In this document: positions 1-9,348 of the stretch, one piece after another
How the letters are laid out: the number at the start of each line of letters is the position of its first letter
Numbering within the stretch: position 1 is the stretch's first letter
Assembly (NCBI GenBank): GCA_947460595.1
Contig: CANHGS010000011.1
Coordinates: 47,940 to 111,939 of the forward strand
Source of the DNA: Bacteroidota bacterium
GTDB taxonomy: Bacteria; Bacteroidota; Bacteroidia; Chitinophagales; Chitinophagaceae
Reading direction: 5' to 3'
DNA length: 64,000 bases
The notes under the pieces: generated by a model
What the model saw: the letters and a program-made list of their open reading frames with translations, nothing else
What the model was told of the DNA's origin: nothing
Database searches by the model: none
Made by a program: the position numbers and the translations under genes

Positions 1-24
1 AAAGAAAAATTTTCTGCATAGTTT

Positions 25-1092
25 CTAAGATACTATTTTATGGTCATGCATCCACAAGAGGAATAGTTTATAGCCAATGGATAACACAATAGCACCGGTA
101 AACAAACCAATAAAACCTTGTAATAGAAAGCCGCCAATTACTCCCAGAAAAATCACCAACATGGGAACCTGCGCTCCCTTACCCAATAAAATGGGTTTTA
201 GAATATTGTCAGAAAACATGACCAACACAAAATAGATAGTCCAGGCGGTGGCAAAAAAATGGTTCTCTTGGGTATACAAATATCCAATGACGCCTATAAT
301 AACCAAGCCGGGGCCCACCTGAATAATTGAGAGCACTAGTGCGCATACCGCCCAAATGCCCGCATGGGGAATACCGGCCAAAAAGAAACCAAGTCCGGCC
401 AATAGTGTTTGAATCACAGCTACCCCAAGCACCCCCTTTACCACAGAGCGAATAGTAGAAGTGGTTAGTTTTAAATACTCGGAACCCTGTGTACCAACCA
501 TTCTATTAAAAATGGTTTCCATGGCAGCTTCTGTTCCGTTGGTGGCTAATAAGACCCCAGCAATGATGATGGAAAAAACTACTTGTAAAAAACTCATGCC
601 CGTTCCAATAATAGCCATCAAAACGGTTTTGGCCACACTTAATACCTGGATTTGATATTTTTGAAACAAGGTCATCATTTGGTCTGAAAGGTTGTGCAAT
701 AAATTATAGAGTTGCTCACCAATGAATGGCCAGGTCTTAATGGTTTCGCTTGGCTTATCTAAATGAATTGTTCCTGATTCAATTTTTTGTTTAAAGTCAA
801 TAATGGTATCTGTAATAGAAGCCAAAAACATTCCAGCAGGAATAAAAATAAACGCCAAAATAGCCAGTGTTAATATCACAGAGGCCAATGTTCTTCTACC
901 ACCCATTTTCCGTTCTAGAAATTGGTGAATAGGATAATTAGCCACGGCAATAATGGCTGCCCACAAAACAGGCATAATAAAGGGGGCCAAAATTTGAAAG
1001 GAATAAAAGACCAAAAGAAAAAGGGCAGCAAGGCGGATAATAAGCTCTATTAACTGTTTGCTATTATTTTGAATTGGATTATCCATCTGCAT
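25..1092 (-). CDS. AI-2E family transporter (permease-like membrane protein)
   Basis: A 355-residue polytopic inner-membrane protein with the layout of the AI-2E/UPF0118 family: a pair of hydrophobic segments at about residues 18-57, a third at about 68-92, a hydrophilic stretch at 93-150 with an amphipathic helix, then several hydrophobic segments from about 152 to 345. Family members have been linked to autoinducer-2 export or to Na+/H+ antiport, so the substrate cannot be told here. The start is followed by a charged, Asn-rich leader typical of a cytoplasmic N-terminus. The gene sits 3 bases downstream of the acetyltransferase gene on the same strand and is probably cotranscribed with it. 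Nothing appears truncated. The family call is confident, the function is not. Confidence 0.85.
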   Translation of the reverse strand: MQMDNPIQNNSKQLIELIIRLAALFLLVFYSFQILAPFIMPVLWAAIIAVANYPIHQFLERKMGGRRTLASVILTLAILAFIFIPAGMFLASITDTIIDFKQKIESGTIHLDKPSETIKTWPFIGEQLYNLLHNLSDQMMTLFQKYQIQVLSVAKTVLMAIIGTGMSFLQVVFSIIIAGVLLATNGTEAAMETIFNRMVGTQGSEYLKLTTSTIRSVVKGVLGVAVIQTLLAGLGFFLAGIPHAGIWAVCALVLSIIQVGPGLVIIGVIGYLYTQENHFFATAWTIYFVLVMFSDNILKPILLGKGAQVPMLVIFLGVIGGFLLQGFIGLFTGAIVLSIGYKLFLLWMHDHKIVS

Positions 1093-1095
1093 TGA

Positions 1096-1638
1096 TTATG
1101 ATTTTATTGCTGTTGTTATGTTTACCAGTCTAACCCAAACCTGTTCATCCAACACTTGACCGTTTTTAATCACGGCTTTTCTTTTTACGGATTCTAAATG
1201 AAACCCGTTTTTTCTCAAGACCTCCATACTGGCTTTGTTGTGATCAAAAACGCCCGCATAAATCCTTATGGGGTTAAACTGTTGTTCCACATAAGCAAGA
1301 AAAAGCGCTACCGCTTTAGTGGCAATACCCTTTCCCCAGTGCGATTCACCCACAAAATAACCAATCTCCACTGTTTTTTTATAAACATCATCATATAATA
1401 CAGCACCAATATTACCTACCACTATTCCATTTACTAGAATAGCAAAATTTTGTATGGGTTTTTGTTGGCCAATATGACCAATCCATTCCAGGGCATCCAT
1501 TACAGTATAAGGATTGGGGAGCCTATCTCTTACATTGTTCCAAATATTTCTATTGTTGGCAATAACGGCAAGGGCTTGCGCGTCCTGTTTGCGCCAAGGT
1601 CTTAGTTCCATTTGCTTAGTCTTGTGCAACAAGTGCAA
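1096..1638 (-). CDS. GNAT family N-acetyltransferase (RimJ/RimL-like)
   Basis: A 180-residue cytoplasmic acetyltransferase of the RimJ/RimL-type GNAT group. The pyrophosphate-binding loop HWGKGIATKA lies at about residues 100-109, preceded by the beta-strand TVEIGYFVG and followed by the typical NKASMEVLRKNGF segment, which in the family packs against acetyl-CoA. The acceptor could be a protein N-terminus, an aminoglycoside or a small amine; nothing in the sequence decides it. The alignable fold begins at residue 10 (MELRPW), so a start 27 bases downstream of the given one is equally plausible. It ends 3 bases before the AI-2E gene on the same strand. Confidence 0.85.
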   Translation of the reverse strand: MHLLHKTKQMELRPWRKQDAQALAVIANNRNIWNNVRDRLPNPYTVMDALEWIGHIGQQKPIQNFAILVNGIVVGNIGAVLYDDVYKKTVEIGYFVGESHWGKGIATKAVALFLAYVEQQFNPIRIYAGVFDHNKASMEVLRKNGFHLESVKRKAVIKNGQVLDEQVWVRLVNITTAIKS

Positions 1639-1707
1639 CTCTTTTATGCTTACCCGGTTTTTTAAAATTTGCCATATCCTCTTTTATAGTTCCAAAAATA
1701 AAGTTAA

Positions 1708-2643
1708 CTAACCCTTTTGGGCCCGTTCATTAATTTTCTTCAATACTGCAGCATAGGCTAAAACTGGGAGTAGCAAGGGCCAGCAGATTGCTAGGATCCA
1801 GTGGGAGGTAATCATCCAAATAACCCAAGCCACCCAAATTAGAAAAATGCCATATCCAAAAAACAAAACACCAAAAAGAACAGAATCATAAAACACGGTT
1901 CCCTTTGTTTTATTGGCAACAAAGGCTGCAACAAGTTTATAAATGGGCAGGTGAATCAGGGTGCCCAAACTTGCTGCGGATTGTAACCACGGTGGAAATT
2001 GCAAAGCAATTTTGGGGCCGATAATTAGGGGTTCAATGGCTTTGAAAAGTTCTTTGTTAAAATGATTGTAGTTCAGTGCATCTTCATCAAAGCATTGCAA
2101 TTCTTTTTGGTCAATGGGTTTACCCGTTTGTATGGCCACTTTTTTTCCAAAGCGGCTAAAACTATCATAGGCAATTCCCATTGGTAAAATGCGCAGCGGA
2201 ATACCCTCTTTCCAACTACTAAAAGCTATGCGGGCAGCGCCTTTTTTAAGGGGCTGCAAATTGTTTTTATTTAAACAAATCCCCTCAATAAAAATTAAGA
2301 CAATCCCATTTTTGCGCAAGACCTTTCTACTGTTTTCAAAAGCTGTTTCATTCAAACCCAGGTTTTCTTTTCCCTCGCTTAAGCGATAGATGGGAAACAT
2401 GTGTAAGCGCTTTAACAAGCCTGCATGCCACGGTTTATTGAAGGCGTCGCCCCTGGCTAAAAAATGAATGGGCTCTTTAAAAATTGCGGCCACAATAATG
2501 GCATCTAGAAAAGAATTGGGATGGTTGGCACAGATCAATACGGGGCCTTTAATGGCCGTGGCTTTTTTTGAGGGAACTATTATTCCCGGACAAAAAATCC
2601 TAAGCGCAAGCCTGATGATTGGTTTAAGCAAAAAATAAATCAA
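1708..2643 (-). CDS. 1-acyl-sn-glycerol-3-phosphate acyltransferase family protein (PlsC-like)
   Basis: A 311-residue membrane-associated acyltransferase. The catalytic NHxxxxD motif is present as NHPNSFLD at about residues 40-47, and the phosphate-binding block appears as FIEGICLNK near residue 118, the place of the family's EGTR motif. Two or three hydrophobic segments at the C-terminus (about 245-300) anchor it in the inner membrane. The expected reaction is transfer of a fatty acyl chain onto lysophosphatidic acid or a related lipid. The EGICLNK variant lacks the usual Arg, so the acceptor may differ from canonical PlsC. It is spaced 9 bases from the outer-membrane protein gene upstream and probably shares its transcript. 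Confidence 0.8.
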   Translation of the reverse strand: MIYFLLKPIIRLALRIFCPGIIVPSKKATAIKGPVLICANHPNSFLDAIIVAAIFKEPIHFLARGDAFNKPWHAGLLKRLHMFPIYRLSEGKENLGLNETAFENSRKVLRKNGIVLIFIEGICLNKNNLQPLKKGAARIAFSSWKEGIPLRILPMGIAYDSFSRFGKKVAIQTGKPIDQKELQCFDEDALNYNHFNKELFKAIEPLIIGPKIALQFPPWLQSAASLGTLIHLPIYKLVAAFVANKTKGTVFYDSVLFGVLFFGYGIFLIWVAWVIWMITSHWILAICWPLLLPVLAYAAVLKKINERAQKG

Positions 2644-2652
2644 AACAAGTGT

Positions 2653-3474
2653 TTATGGTATTTTAATGGCCATAGAAAACGCAACACCTATACCCTGTCC
2701 CGCATTTCTTCCATAGATGGTATAAAAGGCTTTGACGCTAGGCATAATCGTTCTACTGATTTTCTTGCCATAAGTTACGCCTGCAGAACCAAACATAAAA
2801 TCTTTGTTGGCATTTAGGTTAGCAGTAAAGGTTTTATCTGCGCTATATGAGTTTTCGTGGTTCAAGGTAAAAATTAACAGGTTTGATTTGGGTAGCTCAA
2901 TACCGTAAATCAAATTTAGGTTTAGTTTATTGGGTCCGTCTGGTTGGTCAATAAAACTCGTAAAAATTCCTTCTATAATGGCAAATGTTTTCTTTTTCAC
3001 ATTAAAGGAATAGTTAGCACCAATAAAGAATCCCTTGGAACCCAAGCCCAAGTAAGGCTCCTTGGTATTGCTGTACAAGGGGATTATGGCACCCAGTTTT
3101 ACCGTAAAGTATTTTTTCAAATCCTTTGCGGGGGTGTGAAATGACAAGCCAATATAGGAATCACCAACTCCCGCATGGGTCTGTTTATCTAAAATATTTT
3201 GAGAAGAAACTGAAGTAAATGGTACGTTGAATACCAGGTCTGTTTTTCTTCCAAGGCCAACAACGCCATATAAACTCATGGTATTTGAAGCGAATTTTCC
3301 TCCAAAGGGATTGTTTTCAATCCGTTTATCAGCATTAAAATATTTGGTAGCCCGTGAATAAGTATAGGAAGGTGTTAAAATCATTCTGTGCTTACCTACG
3401 GGCCAGTCGGCTTTTGCCACTTGAGTAAACCCAAGGATTAGAAACATCCATAAGGAAAGCAATAATTTATTCAT
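2653..3474 (-). CDS. Outer-membrane beta-barrel transporter-like protein
   Basis: A 273-residue secreted protein. A clear signal peptide covers residues 1-22 (hydrophobic core LLLSLWMFLILGF, cleavage after VAKA). The rest is a series of short alternating strands with Gly turns and aromatic ends, for example the HAGVGDSYIGLSF region, and it finishes with a short hydrophobic strand, as expected of an outer-membrane barrel. The pattern resembles the MetA-pathway-of-phenol-degradation (transporter) family, but that assignment is from memory of the pattern rather than a search. It lies between the AXE1-like esterase and the PlsC-like gene with spacings of about 10 bases. The substrate is unknown. 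Confidence 0.6.
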   Translation of the reverse strand: MNKLLLSLWMFLILGFTQVAKADWPVGKHRMILTPSYTYSRATKYFNADKRIENNPFGGKFASNTMSLYGVVGLGRKTDLVFNVPFTSVSSQNILDKQTHAGVGDSYIGLSFHTPAKDLKKYFTVKLGAIIPLYSNTKEPYLGLGSKGFFIGANYSFNVKKKTFAIIEGIFTSFIDQPDGPNKLNLNLIYGIELPKSNLLIFTLNHENSYSADKTFTANLNANKDFMFGSAGVTYGKKISRTIMPSVKAFYTIYGRNAGQGIGVAFSMAIKIP

Positions 3475-3483
3475 GATGCCATT

Positions 3484-5229
3484 TTATTTTTTTCCTTTTG
3501 CTAGTTTTTCATAAAACCAAATACTCTTGAAGGTATTGTGTCTATCGGGTACCTCGTGGGCTAGTTGGGGAAAGGTATATATTTCACTCATTTTAATCAC
3601 TTCTGGATTCAGTTTATTATACATTCCAATGGTGGTAACGGCTGGGGCTAGTGGATCCAATAAACCAATTCCCAATAACACAGAACACTTAATCTTGGGC
3701 ACAAAATTTTGAATCTCAAAATAGCTGAGGTTGTTTAATAAAACCCCCTGAGACATAGTGTTCCTATTCTCTTCCAGATAACTATTAAAGCCTTTAAGGA
3801 TAAAAGATTCTTCTCTAATATTATCCTGCATTGCTAGGTTCAAATGAAAATCACAATAGGTGGGGTTATCTGCCATACAGGTCTGAATCTTGGAACCCAA
3901 TAAGCCCGCAACCATTAAAGACAAAGATCCCCCCTGGCTACCACCAAAAACAGCCACGCGTTTTAAATCAAAGCCTAGGTCTTCATTGGCAAAAATGAAA
4001 TCTACCGCTCTAATACAATCCATATACATGGACCTAAAAATATATTTCTTGGGGTCCTCTACATTGTAAACAATCATCTCAATATCCTCTGGATCCAATA
4101 ATTTAAAGGCTGCTTTATCCGCACCTCGGGCATTGAGCATAAAACTGGCAAATTCATCAAAGTAAATTGGTTCCAATACTATATGATAACCCCCATAACC
4201 CACCAACACAGGAAATTTACTTCCCAATAAAGTGGTGGGTATACTCAACCATCCATAAATGCGCGTATCGGCTAAAGAAGACATTTCTACCCTATACACT
4301 TTGTGTTTGGCAGTACTTTTTTCAAAGTCTTCTGTCATCTTGTAGGCAGGATTTACAGCGGCTAATTCTTCCATAGCCTCTTTCCAGAAATCATCAAAAT
4401 CATTGGGTCTATGAAAAGGAGTACTTATCTGTCCTATTTCATAGCCAAAAGAATAGTGCGTGGTGTCGTCGTAAGTGCTGGTGTTAATAGCTATTTCAAT
4501 ATTATAAATACCGGGGTAAACTGGTGGCGATATACTAAAGTTGAGTTTTTTGCTGCTTCTTTTGGCCAGCTTAATATCAAAGACTTTTTGAGATACCAAC
4601 TTGCCGTTTATAGCGTCTTTGATTTGATAACCAATGGTTCCTGTCTGAGCTAGTTTATAGGTGTTTTGTAAGTTTACATTGTAGCGAATATTAGACTTTC
4701 CCACAAATATGCCATCAATATTGGATGGCTTCATGGTAATCTTGATCTCTCCCTCCATCTCACCATCTTTCTCTGCATCAAAAAAATCCTTACTGCTTTT
4801 ACTATTGCTTCTTTCAACGGCTTTGTCTGTTTTTTCTCTAGTTACAAAATCAAAACTGAAATTAAACGTTCTTTTTTCCTTGTTTAAAACCACAGTGAAT
4901 GTTATTAGATACGCTCCTGGTGTTTCAAAAGGTATTTCAAAGTCGTTGTTAATGGCTTTCTTAGAAGGAATATTTATGTCAAAGGTTCTTTCTAAAAGGC
5001 TTTCTCCATCAAGGCTCTTGAGTTCATAATACAGCGCACCCATCTGATCAACTTTGGTACTGTTTTTAATATCAAGCCTGTATTTGATTCTTTTCTTATT
5101 ATTAAAAATGCCCGATTTTTCTGTTGGCGAGATGCCAATTGCTACTTGCCCTAGGGCTTCGGCATTTTTAGCCATGCCTTTTGTGGCCAGCAATAGTAAA
5201 AACAGCATAAAACAAAAAAATCTTTTCAT
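3484..5229 (-). CDS. Secreted acetyl xylan esterase/cephalosporin-C deacetylase-like hydrolase with two N-terminal beta domains
   Basis: A 581-residue exported alpha/beta hydrolase. A signal peptide spans residues 1-20. Two repeated Ig-like beta domains follow (about 27-130 and 158-265); both contain an ISPTEKSGIF / MKPSNIDGIF type start and an NxxxxxxxGxxxYxxK middle, so they are internal duplicates. The C-terminal catalytic domain (about 285-578) matches the AXE1 family: nucleophile elbow GGSQGG near residue 432, then an acid in GIGLLDPLAP and a His in FPQLAHEVPD near the end. The family removes acetyl groups from sugars, so the likely substrate is an acetylated polysaccharide in the periplasm. 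Spacing to neighbours is under 12 bases on both sides. Confidence 0.8.
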   Translation of the reverse strand: MKRFFCFMLFLLLLATKGMAKNAEALGQVAIGISPTEKSGIFNNKKRIKYRLDIKNSTKVDQMGALYYELKSLDGESLLERTFDINIPSKKAINNDFEIPFETPGAYLITFTVVLNKEKRTFNFSFDFVTREKTDKAVERSNSKSSKDFFDAEKDGEMEGEIKITMKPSNIDGIFVGKSNIRYNVNLQNTYKLAQTGTIGYQIKDAINGKLVSQKVFDIKLAKRSSKKLNFSISPPVYPGIYNIEIAINTSTYDDTTHYSFGYEIGQISTPFHRPNDFDDFWKEAMEELAAVNPAYKMTEDFEKSTAKHKVYRVEMSSLADTRIYGWLSIPTTLLGSKFPVLVGYGGYHIVLEPIYFDEFASFMLNARGADKAAFKLLDPEDIEMIVYNVEDPKKYIFRSMYMDCIRAVDFIFANEDLGFDLKRVAVFGGSQGGSLSLMVAGLLGSKIQTCMADNPTYCDFHLNLAMQDNIREESFILKGFNSYLEENRNTMSQGVLLNNLSYFEIQNFVPKIKCSVLLGIGLLDPLAPAVTTIGMYNKLNPEVIKMSEIYTFPQLAHEVPDRHNTFKSIWFYEKLAKGKK

Positions 5230-5237
5230 ATTTTTTA

Positions 5238-6419
5238 TTACCCCTTCTCCAATAACCTAGATTTTCTAATAGCCAGATTAACCGGTTCTTCAATACCCTT
5301 GTATAGCGCAATAGAAATTAGATTCAATACAATAAATACTATACCAATATAAACCAATGTGTCATTTACGTGTTCCGGGATCCAGTCCAGTCCATTTTCA
5401 TACATCCAGTTGAACGTTTTATCAATACCAACCCAGGTCCATTCCTTGGTAAAATTGGCAATCACACCAATGTGCAAGAGATAGAAGATATAAGAGCTTT
5501 TACCCAGCAATTGCATGGTATTGGTTGAAAGAAATCTCCTGACAATAGATTTTTCTTTAATCAGCCCAAAGTAAAACAAGGCTATTCCAATGGGCAATAC
5601 CAAATTGTTTGTAAAAATGCCAAATGGATGATACAGACCATATTCTATTCCGTTTAGGGGAATACTAGCCAAAATGGCAATGCTACTAGTAATACCAAGA
5701 ATACCTAAAATAGTGAATAGGGGTGTTTTTCTATCTGCTTCACTGGCTTTGAGAATGATTAGGGCAAGACCCATACCTATGAAGAATTCCACACATCTTC
5801 CCAGGAAAGTGTAAAGGAACATGAAGGAGAAATTACCAAAAAAGCCATAGAAATTGAATTGACTAAAGACGAGTACTAAGAGGCAACCGGTTCCTAATAA
5901 TAGCAGGGGAAGTAGTACAATATTGCGCATATGCTTCTTCATTTTCACAAAGAAGAGGGGGGCTAGAAAATAGAAGGATTCCTCAACGGTTAAGGACCAT
6001 CCCTGACCTACACCGGTAAATTTTAGGTTGTCAAAGAAACCGCGGAGAAAGAAAATATTGAGAAAAATCAATAAGATGGGTGATTCAAATCCAGCCATCA
6101 CGCCTGATTCTGCTCCAAAAATAAAAGCCATCAAAAAGGTAAAGAGGGTCAATAAGGCATACATGGGATAAATGCGGGCTATCCTGTTCTTGATGTATTT
6201 TCTAAACCAATCACTACTCAATTCACAGGTATCATAATAACGCATACAGATCAAGAAACCACTCAACACAAAGAACATAGTTACCCCCATATGCAATTCA
6301 TTTAGGGTTCTACGAATTGGATAAATAAAGTCTGCTTGATTAAAATGATGAAAAAAGACCAAAAATGCCGCAATGGCTCTCACGCCTGTTAGGGCAGGTA
6401 TGTAGGAGTTGGCTTTCAT
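5238..6419 (-). CDS. Acyltransferase-3 family membrane protein (OafA/YrhL-like)
   Basis: A 393-residue integral membrane protein with about ten hydrophobic segments and the acyltransferase-3 pattern: LTGVRAIAAFLVFFHHF at residues 9-25 carrying the conserved His, a short loop with a pair of Arg (YKNRIARIYPMYALL region near 105-120), and the GQGWSLTVEESFYFLAP block near 155-171. Family members O-acetylate or O-succinylate surface polysaccharides and lipids. It is the first gene of a run of four closely spaced minus-strand genes that also holds a deacetylase-like hydrolase, suggesting cell-surface glycan editing; this pairing is inference. Confidence 0.85.
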   Translation of the reverse strand: MKANSYIPALTGVRAIAAFLVFFHHFNQADFIYPIRRTLNELHMGVTMFFVLSGFLICMRYYDTCELSSDWFRKYIKNRIARIYPMYALLTLFTFLMAFIFGAESGVMAGFESPILLIFLNIFFLRGFFDNLKFTGVGQGWSLTVEESFYFLAPLFFVKMKKHMRNIVLLPLLLLGTGCLLVLVFSQFNFYGFFGNFSFMFLYTFLGRCVEFFIGMGLALIILKASEADRKTPLFTILGILGITSSIAILASIPLNGIEYGLYHPFGIFTNNLVLPIGIALFYFGLIKEKSIVRRFLSTNTMQLLGKSSYIFYLLHIGVIANFTKEWTWVGIDKTFNWMYENGLDWIPEHVNDTLVYIGIVFIVLNLISIALYKGIEEPVNLAIRKSRLLEKG

Positions 6420-6425
6420 TAAAGG

Positions 6426-6448
6426 TTAGGGGCGTGGATTAGGGGCGT
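6426..6448. repeat. Direct repeat TTAGGGGCGT x2 ahead of acyltransferase-3 gene
   Basis: The 10-mer TTAGGGGCGT occurs at 6426-6435 and again at 6439-6448, 13 bases apart, immediately upstream of the minus-strand acyltransferase start at 6419. Because of this position it could act in the untranslated leader or as a binding site. No function can be assigned from sequence alone. Confidence 0.3.
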
Positions 6449-6526
6449 ATATAAAAAAATACTTTTTTCTATTGTCTTTAGAACGTAGAAATTGGACGAA
6501 AAGTATTTTTCGGGATCTCTATACAC

Positions 6527-6548
6527 CAAAAAGCCACCAATTGGTGGC
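6527..6548 (-). terminator. Rho-independent terminator of recA
   Basis: The inverted repeat GCCACC-AATT-GGTGGC lies at 6533-6548 and is followed, on the minus strand, by a T-rich run (TTTTTGG). It sits about 36 bases beyond the recA stop codon, in the orientation expected to end the recA transcript before the acyltransferase gene. Confidence 0.7.
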
Positions 6549-6583
6549 CTCTTGATACTTACTAACCCGTCTAAAAAACAATT

Positions 6584-7594
6584 TTATGCTTCAGCAGTAG
6601 CTTTTGCTTCGTTGATTTTTGCCCTGATTTTTGCTTCAATCTCATTGGCCAACTCAGGATTATCCCTCAATAGTCCTTTCACAGAATCTCTACCCTGACC
6701 TAGTTTATTGGCTTCATAACTAAACCAAGAACCGCTTTTGTTTACAATTCCCAGTTCTACACCCATATCTATGATTTCACCCAGTTTACTCACACCTTCT
6801 CCAAAAATGATGTCAAATTCAGCGGCACGGAATGGTGGTGCTACTTTGTTTTTAACCACTTTAACTTTTACGTGGTTACCAATTGCTGCGTCTCCGTCTT
6901 TGATCTGGGTCATTCTTCTAATATCCAAACGAACCGATGCATAGAATTTCAAGGCATTACCACCAGTGGTAGTTTCTGGATTCCCAAACATTACCCCAAT
7001 TTTTTCACGTAACTGGTTGATAAATATGCAGATAGTGTTTGTTTTATTAATAGTTGCAGTGAGTTTTCTCAAGGCCTGACTCATTAAACGAGCGTGTAAA
7101 CCCATTTTAGAATCACCCATTTCACCTTCTAATTCGCTTTTGGGAACTAAGGCAGCAACAGAGTCAATAACCACAACATCCAAAGCGCCTGATAAAATTA
7201 AACGGTCTGCAATTTCTAGGGCTTGTTCACCATAATCAGGTTGAGAAATGAGTAGGTTATCTACATCAACCCCTAGGTTTTTAGCGTAAGCGCTATCAAA
7301 AGCGTGTTCCGCATCTATAATGGCACACATACCACCTTTTTTCTGGGCTTCTGCAATTACATGAATAGCCAATGTGGTTTTACCAGAAGATTCTGGTCCG
7401 TAGATTTCAATAATCCTTCCTTTTGGTAACCCACCTACGCCTAGCGCCGCGTCTAAACCAATTGAACCGGTGGAAATAACTTCCATAGGATCCTGACTTT
7501 TTTCATTCATCATCATGACAGAACCCTTGCCATAATCCTTATCAATCTTATCGATTGTCAATTTCAGTGCTTTCAGTTTATCTGCATTACTCAT
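6584..7594 (-). CDS. recA: Recombinase RecA
   Basis: A 336-residue RecA. The Walker A box GPESSGKT is at residues 66-73, the Walker B region [12 protein letters not shown] at about 140-151, and the L2 loop with the [17 protein letters not shown] signature near 210-226. RecA forms ATP-dependent filaments on single-stranded DNA, pairs homologous strands and triggers LexA autocleavage. The length is close to that of other Bacteroidota RecA proteins, with an Ala/Lys-rich tail and no intein. It is monocistronic, with its own terminator at 6527-6548. An inverted repeat at 7694-7709 upstream might be an operator. Confidence 0.97.
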   Translation of the reverse strand: MSNADKLKALKLTIDKIDKDYGKGSVMMMNEKSQDPMEVISTGSIGLDAALGVGGLPKGRIIEIYGPESSGKTTLAIHVIAEAQKKGGMCAIIDAEHAFDSAYAKNLGVDVDNLLISQPDYGEQALEIADRLILSGALDVVVIDSVAALVPKSELEGEMGDSKMGLHARLMSQALRKLTATINKTNTICIFINQLREKIGVMFGNPETTTGGNALKFYASVRLDIRRMTQIKDGDAAIGNHVKVKVVKNKVAPPFRAAEFDIIFGEGVSKLGEIIDMGVELGIVNKSGSWFSYEANKLGQGRDSVKGLLRDNPELANEIEAKIRAKINEAKATAEA

Positions 7595-7693
7595 AACGGG
7601 TATTTTATCTATTGGTTTGTAAAAATAATGGTTTCTTTAATATAAACTAATTTTTTTAGTATTTATTTTACTAACCCTATTAGTTTTTTTATT

Positions 7694-7709
7694 CCTAGTC
7701 CAAACTAGG
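7694..7709. promoter_or_regulatory. Inverted repeat upstream of recA (possible operator)
   Basis: CCTAGT-CCAA-ACTAGG forms a 6-bp-arm palindrome 100 bases upstream of the recA start codon, in an otherwise very AT-rich spacer. Its position suits a regulator binding site such as an SOS operator, but it does not match a LexA box I know for this phylum. The assignment is weak. Confidence 0.3.
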
Positions 7710-7775
7710 TTAATTCTAGGATGGTCTTCTTTAAAAAACACCCATTTTATAGCCCGCTAAAACCATTTCAGTGCT

Positions 7776-8753
7776 TTAACCTAATAATCCAGCGGCCCTA
7801 CTAATGGCCAACATACGATCCATGGGTTTTTTTGCAGCCAGTCTTAGGGTTTCATCCATGGTAATTTCAGGAGCCTCATATTTCATGCACAAATACAGTT
7901 TCTCTAGTGTATTGAGCTTCATATGAGGACAATCATTACAAGCGCAGTTATTGTTGGGTGGTGCTGGTATAAAGGTTTTTTGTGGATTATCTTGTTGCAT
8001 CTGGTGTAAGATGCCAGTTTCAGTAGCAACAATATATTCAGTTGCATGATCAGTCTTGGTATATTTTAATAATTGTGTAGTACTACCAATATAATCTGCC
8101 ATCCTCAAAATTGCTTCTTCACACTCAGGATGCGCAATTAATTTTGCTTGTGGATGTCTGATTTTTAATTTGGTAATTTTTTCCAAACTAAATATTTCAT
8201 GAACCATACAAGCACCATTCCATAGAAGCATTTCTCTACCAGAAATTTTATTCAAATAAGCCCCTAAGTTTTTATCTGGTGCAAATAAAATGGGCTGTTC
8301 TTTAGGAATACTTTCAATGATTTTTATGGCATTTCCAGAAGTGCAAATAATATCGCTCAAGGCTTTAATTTCAGCTGTGCAGTTGATATAAGAAACCACT
8401 AAATGGTCAGGATGTTTTTCTTTAAAAGCCCTGAAAGGTCCTGCTGGAGCGCTATCTGCCAAAGAACATCCTGCGTTTAGATCTGGTAACAATACTTTTT
8501 TGCTGGGATTTAGAATCTTTGCGGTCTCAGCCATAAAATGGACTCCTGCAAAAACAATTAAATCTGCATTGGTCTGTTCTGCTTGTTGAGCAAGACCCAA
8601 ACTATCCCCAATATAATCCGCCACGTCCTGGATATCAGGCTCTTGGTAATAATGTGCAAGGATAATGGCATTTTTTTCTTTCTTTAGTTGCTCAATCTCG
8701 GCAAATAAATCCAGACTTGGATCAATCTCTTTGTCTACAAATCCTTTTTCCAA
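7776..8753 (-). CDS. nadA: Quinolinate synthase A
   Basis: A 325-residue quinolinate synthase, which condenses iminoaspartate with dihydroxyacetone phosphate in de novo NAD synthesis. Three Cys regions that ligand the oxygen-sensitive [4Fe-4S] cluster in the family are visible: [12 protein letters not shown] near residue 100, WNGACMVHE near 183, and the C-terminal [10 protein letters not shown] near 272-281. Substrate-binding [19 protein letters not shown] and [14 protein letters not shown] blocks are intact. nadB and nadC are not in the window, although nadD, the later adenylyltransferase, is at 28459. It is transcribed away from the candidate origin region. Confidence 0.95.
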   Translation of the reverse strand: MEKGFVDKEIDPSLDLFAEIEQLKKEKNAIILAHYYQEPDIQDVADYIGDSLGLAQQAEQTNADLIVFAGVHFMAETAKILNPSKKVLLPDLNAGCSLADSAPAGPFRAFKEKHPDHLVVSYINCTAEIKALSDIICTSGNAIKIIESIPKEQPILFAPDKNLGAYLNKISGREMLLWNGACMVHEIFSLEKITKLKIRHPQAKLIAHPECEEAILRMADYIGSTTQLLKYTKTDHATEYIVATETGILHQMQQDNPQKTFIPAPPNNNCACNDCPHMKLNTLEKLYLCMKYEAPEITMDETLRLAAKKPMDRMLAISRAAGLLG

Positions 8754-9348
8754 TATTTCAAATTTTCTATGTTGATAATTACGGTAATAGTATTTAATAT
8801 TATTTATTTATAAAACTAAACTACTACTATTACGGGTGTGGATTTCGGGATAAGTTTGTTATCCCCAAAGCACAAAGTTAATTATCTCTGTCTTATTAAC
8901 TACTATTCACAGCTTATACACGCTATAGAATCTCTGTATTATCAGCAATTTTGATAGTATTTCCACATTAGTGTATTTCAGTATTCACAGACATTTTTTT
9001 TCACTATCCACTATTCCCGCACTGTTAATTAAGAGCGGGTAGAATGCTTCTAAATTTTTCGTTTACTGCATATTTGGGTTTTTAGTTAAAGTTATTCCAC
9101 CAGTATCCACTTTTAAATTTGAAAAAATGGCTGTTTTCCACCGTATAACCCATTTATCCACGGGGCTATGTGAATAGAATTTAGCTGCAATAATGCTATT
9201 TTTCTTGTAAGAGCCCTGCTATTCAGACTCCAATTCTTGCTAGTTTCTGAAAATCTTACCCATTGGCGTTTTTAGATGGTTTTCCACAACTTATCCTAAT
9301 GTTTTTTCCCCTATTTTTGCCATCCTTAAAATCTAACAATAGTTTATT
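8754..9348. other. Candidate chromosomal replication origin (oriC): DnaA-box cluster in 595-bp gap
   Basis: This non-coding gap lies between divergent nadA and the PpiD-like gene. It holds many 9-mers that match the DnaA box TTATNCACA at 8 of 9 positions: CTATTCACA 8903, TTATACACG 8914, GTATTCACA 8981, TTATCCACG 9154, CTATTCACA on the minus strand at 9169-9177, and TTTTCCACA 9280. Several weaker ones match at 7 of 9, for example at 8836-8844, 8959, 9004 and 9103. An AT-rich block (about 8780-8830) lies at the left end, and GGGATAA-GTTTG-TTATCCC forms a hairpin at 8847-8865. The boxes are read directly; the origin role is inference, supported by the parS-like cluster 18 kb away. Confidence 0.5.
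9312..9319 (+). promoter_or_regulatory. Bacteroidota -7 promoter element (TATTTTTG) of PpiD-like gene
   Basis: TATTTTTG matches the TAnnTTTG -7 consensus of the Bacteroidota primary sigma factor and lies 29 bases upstream of the start codon at 9349. The -33 element is not clear. Confidence 0.5.
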
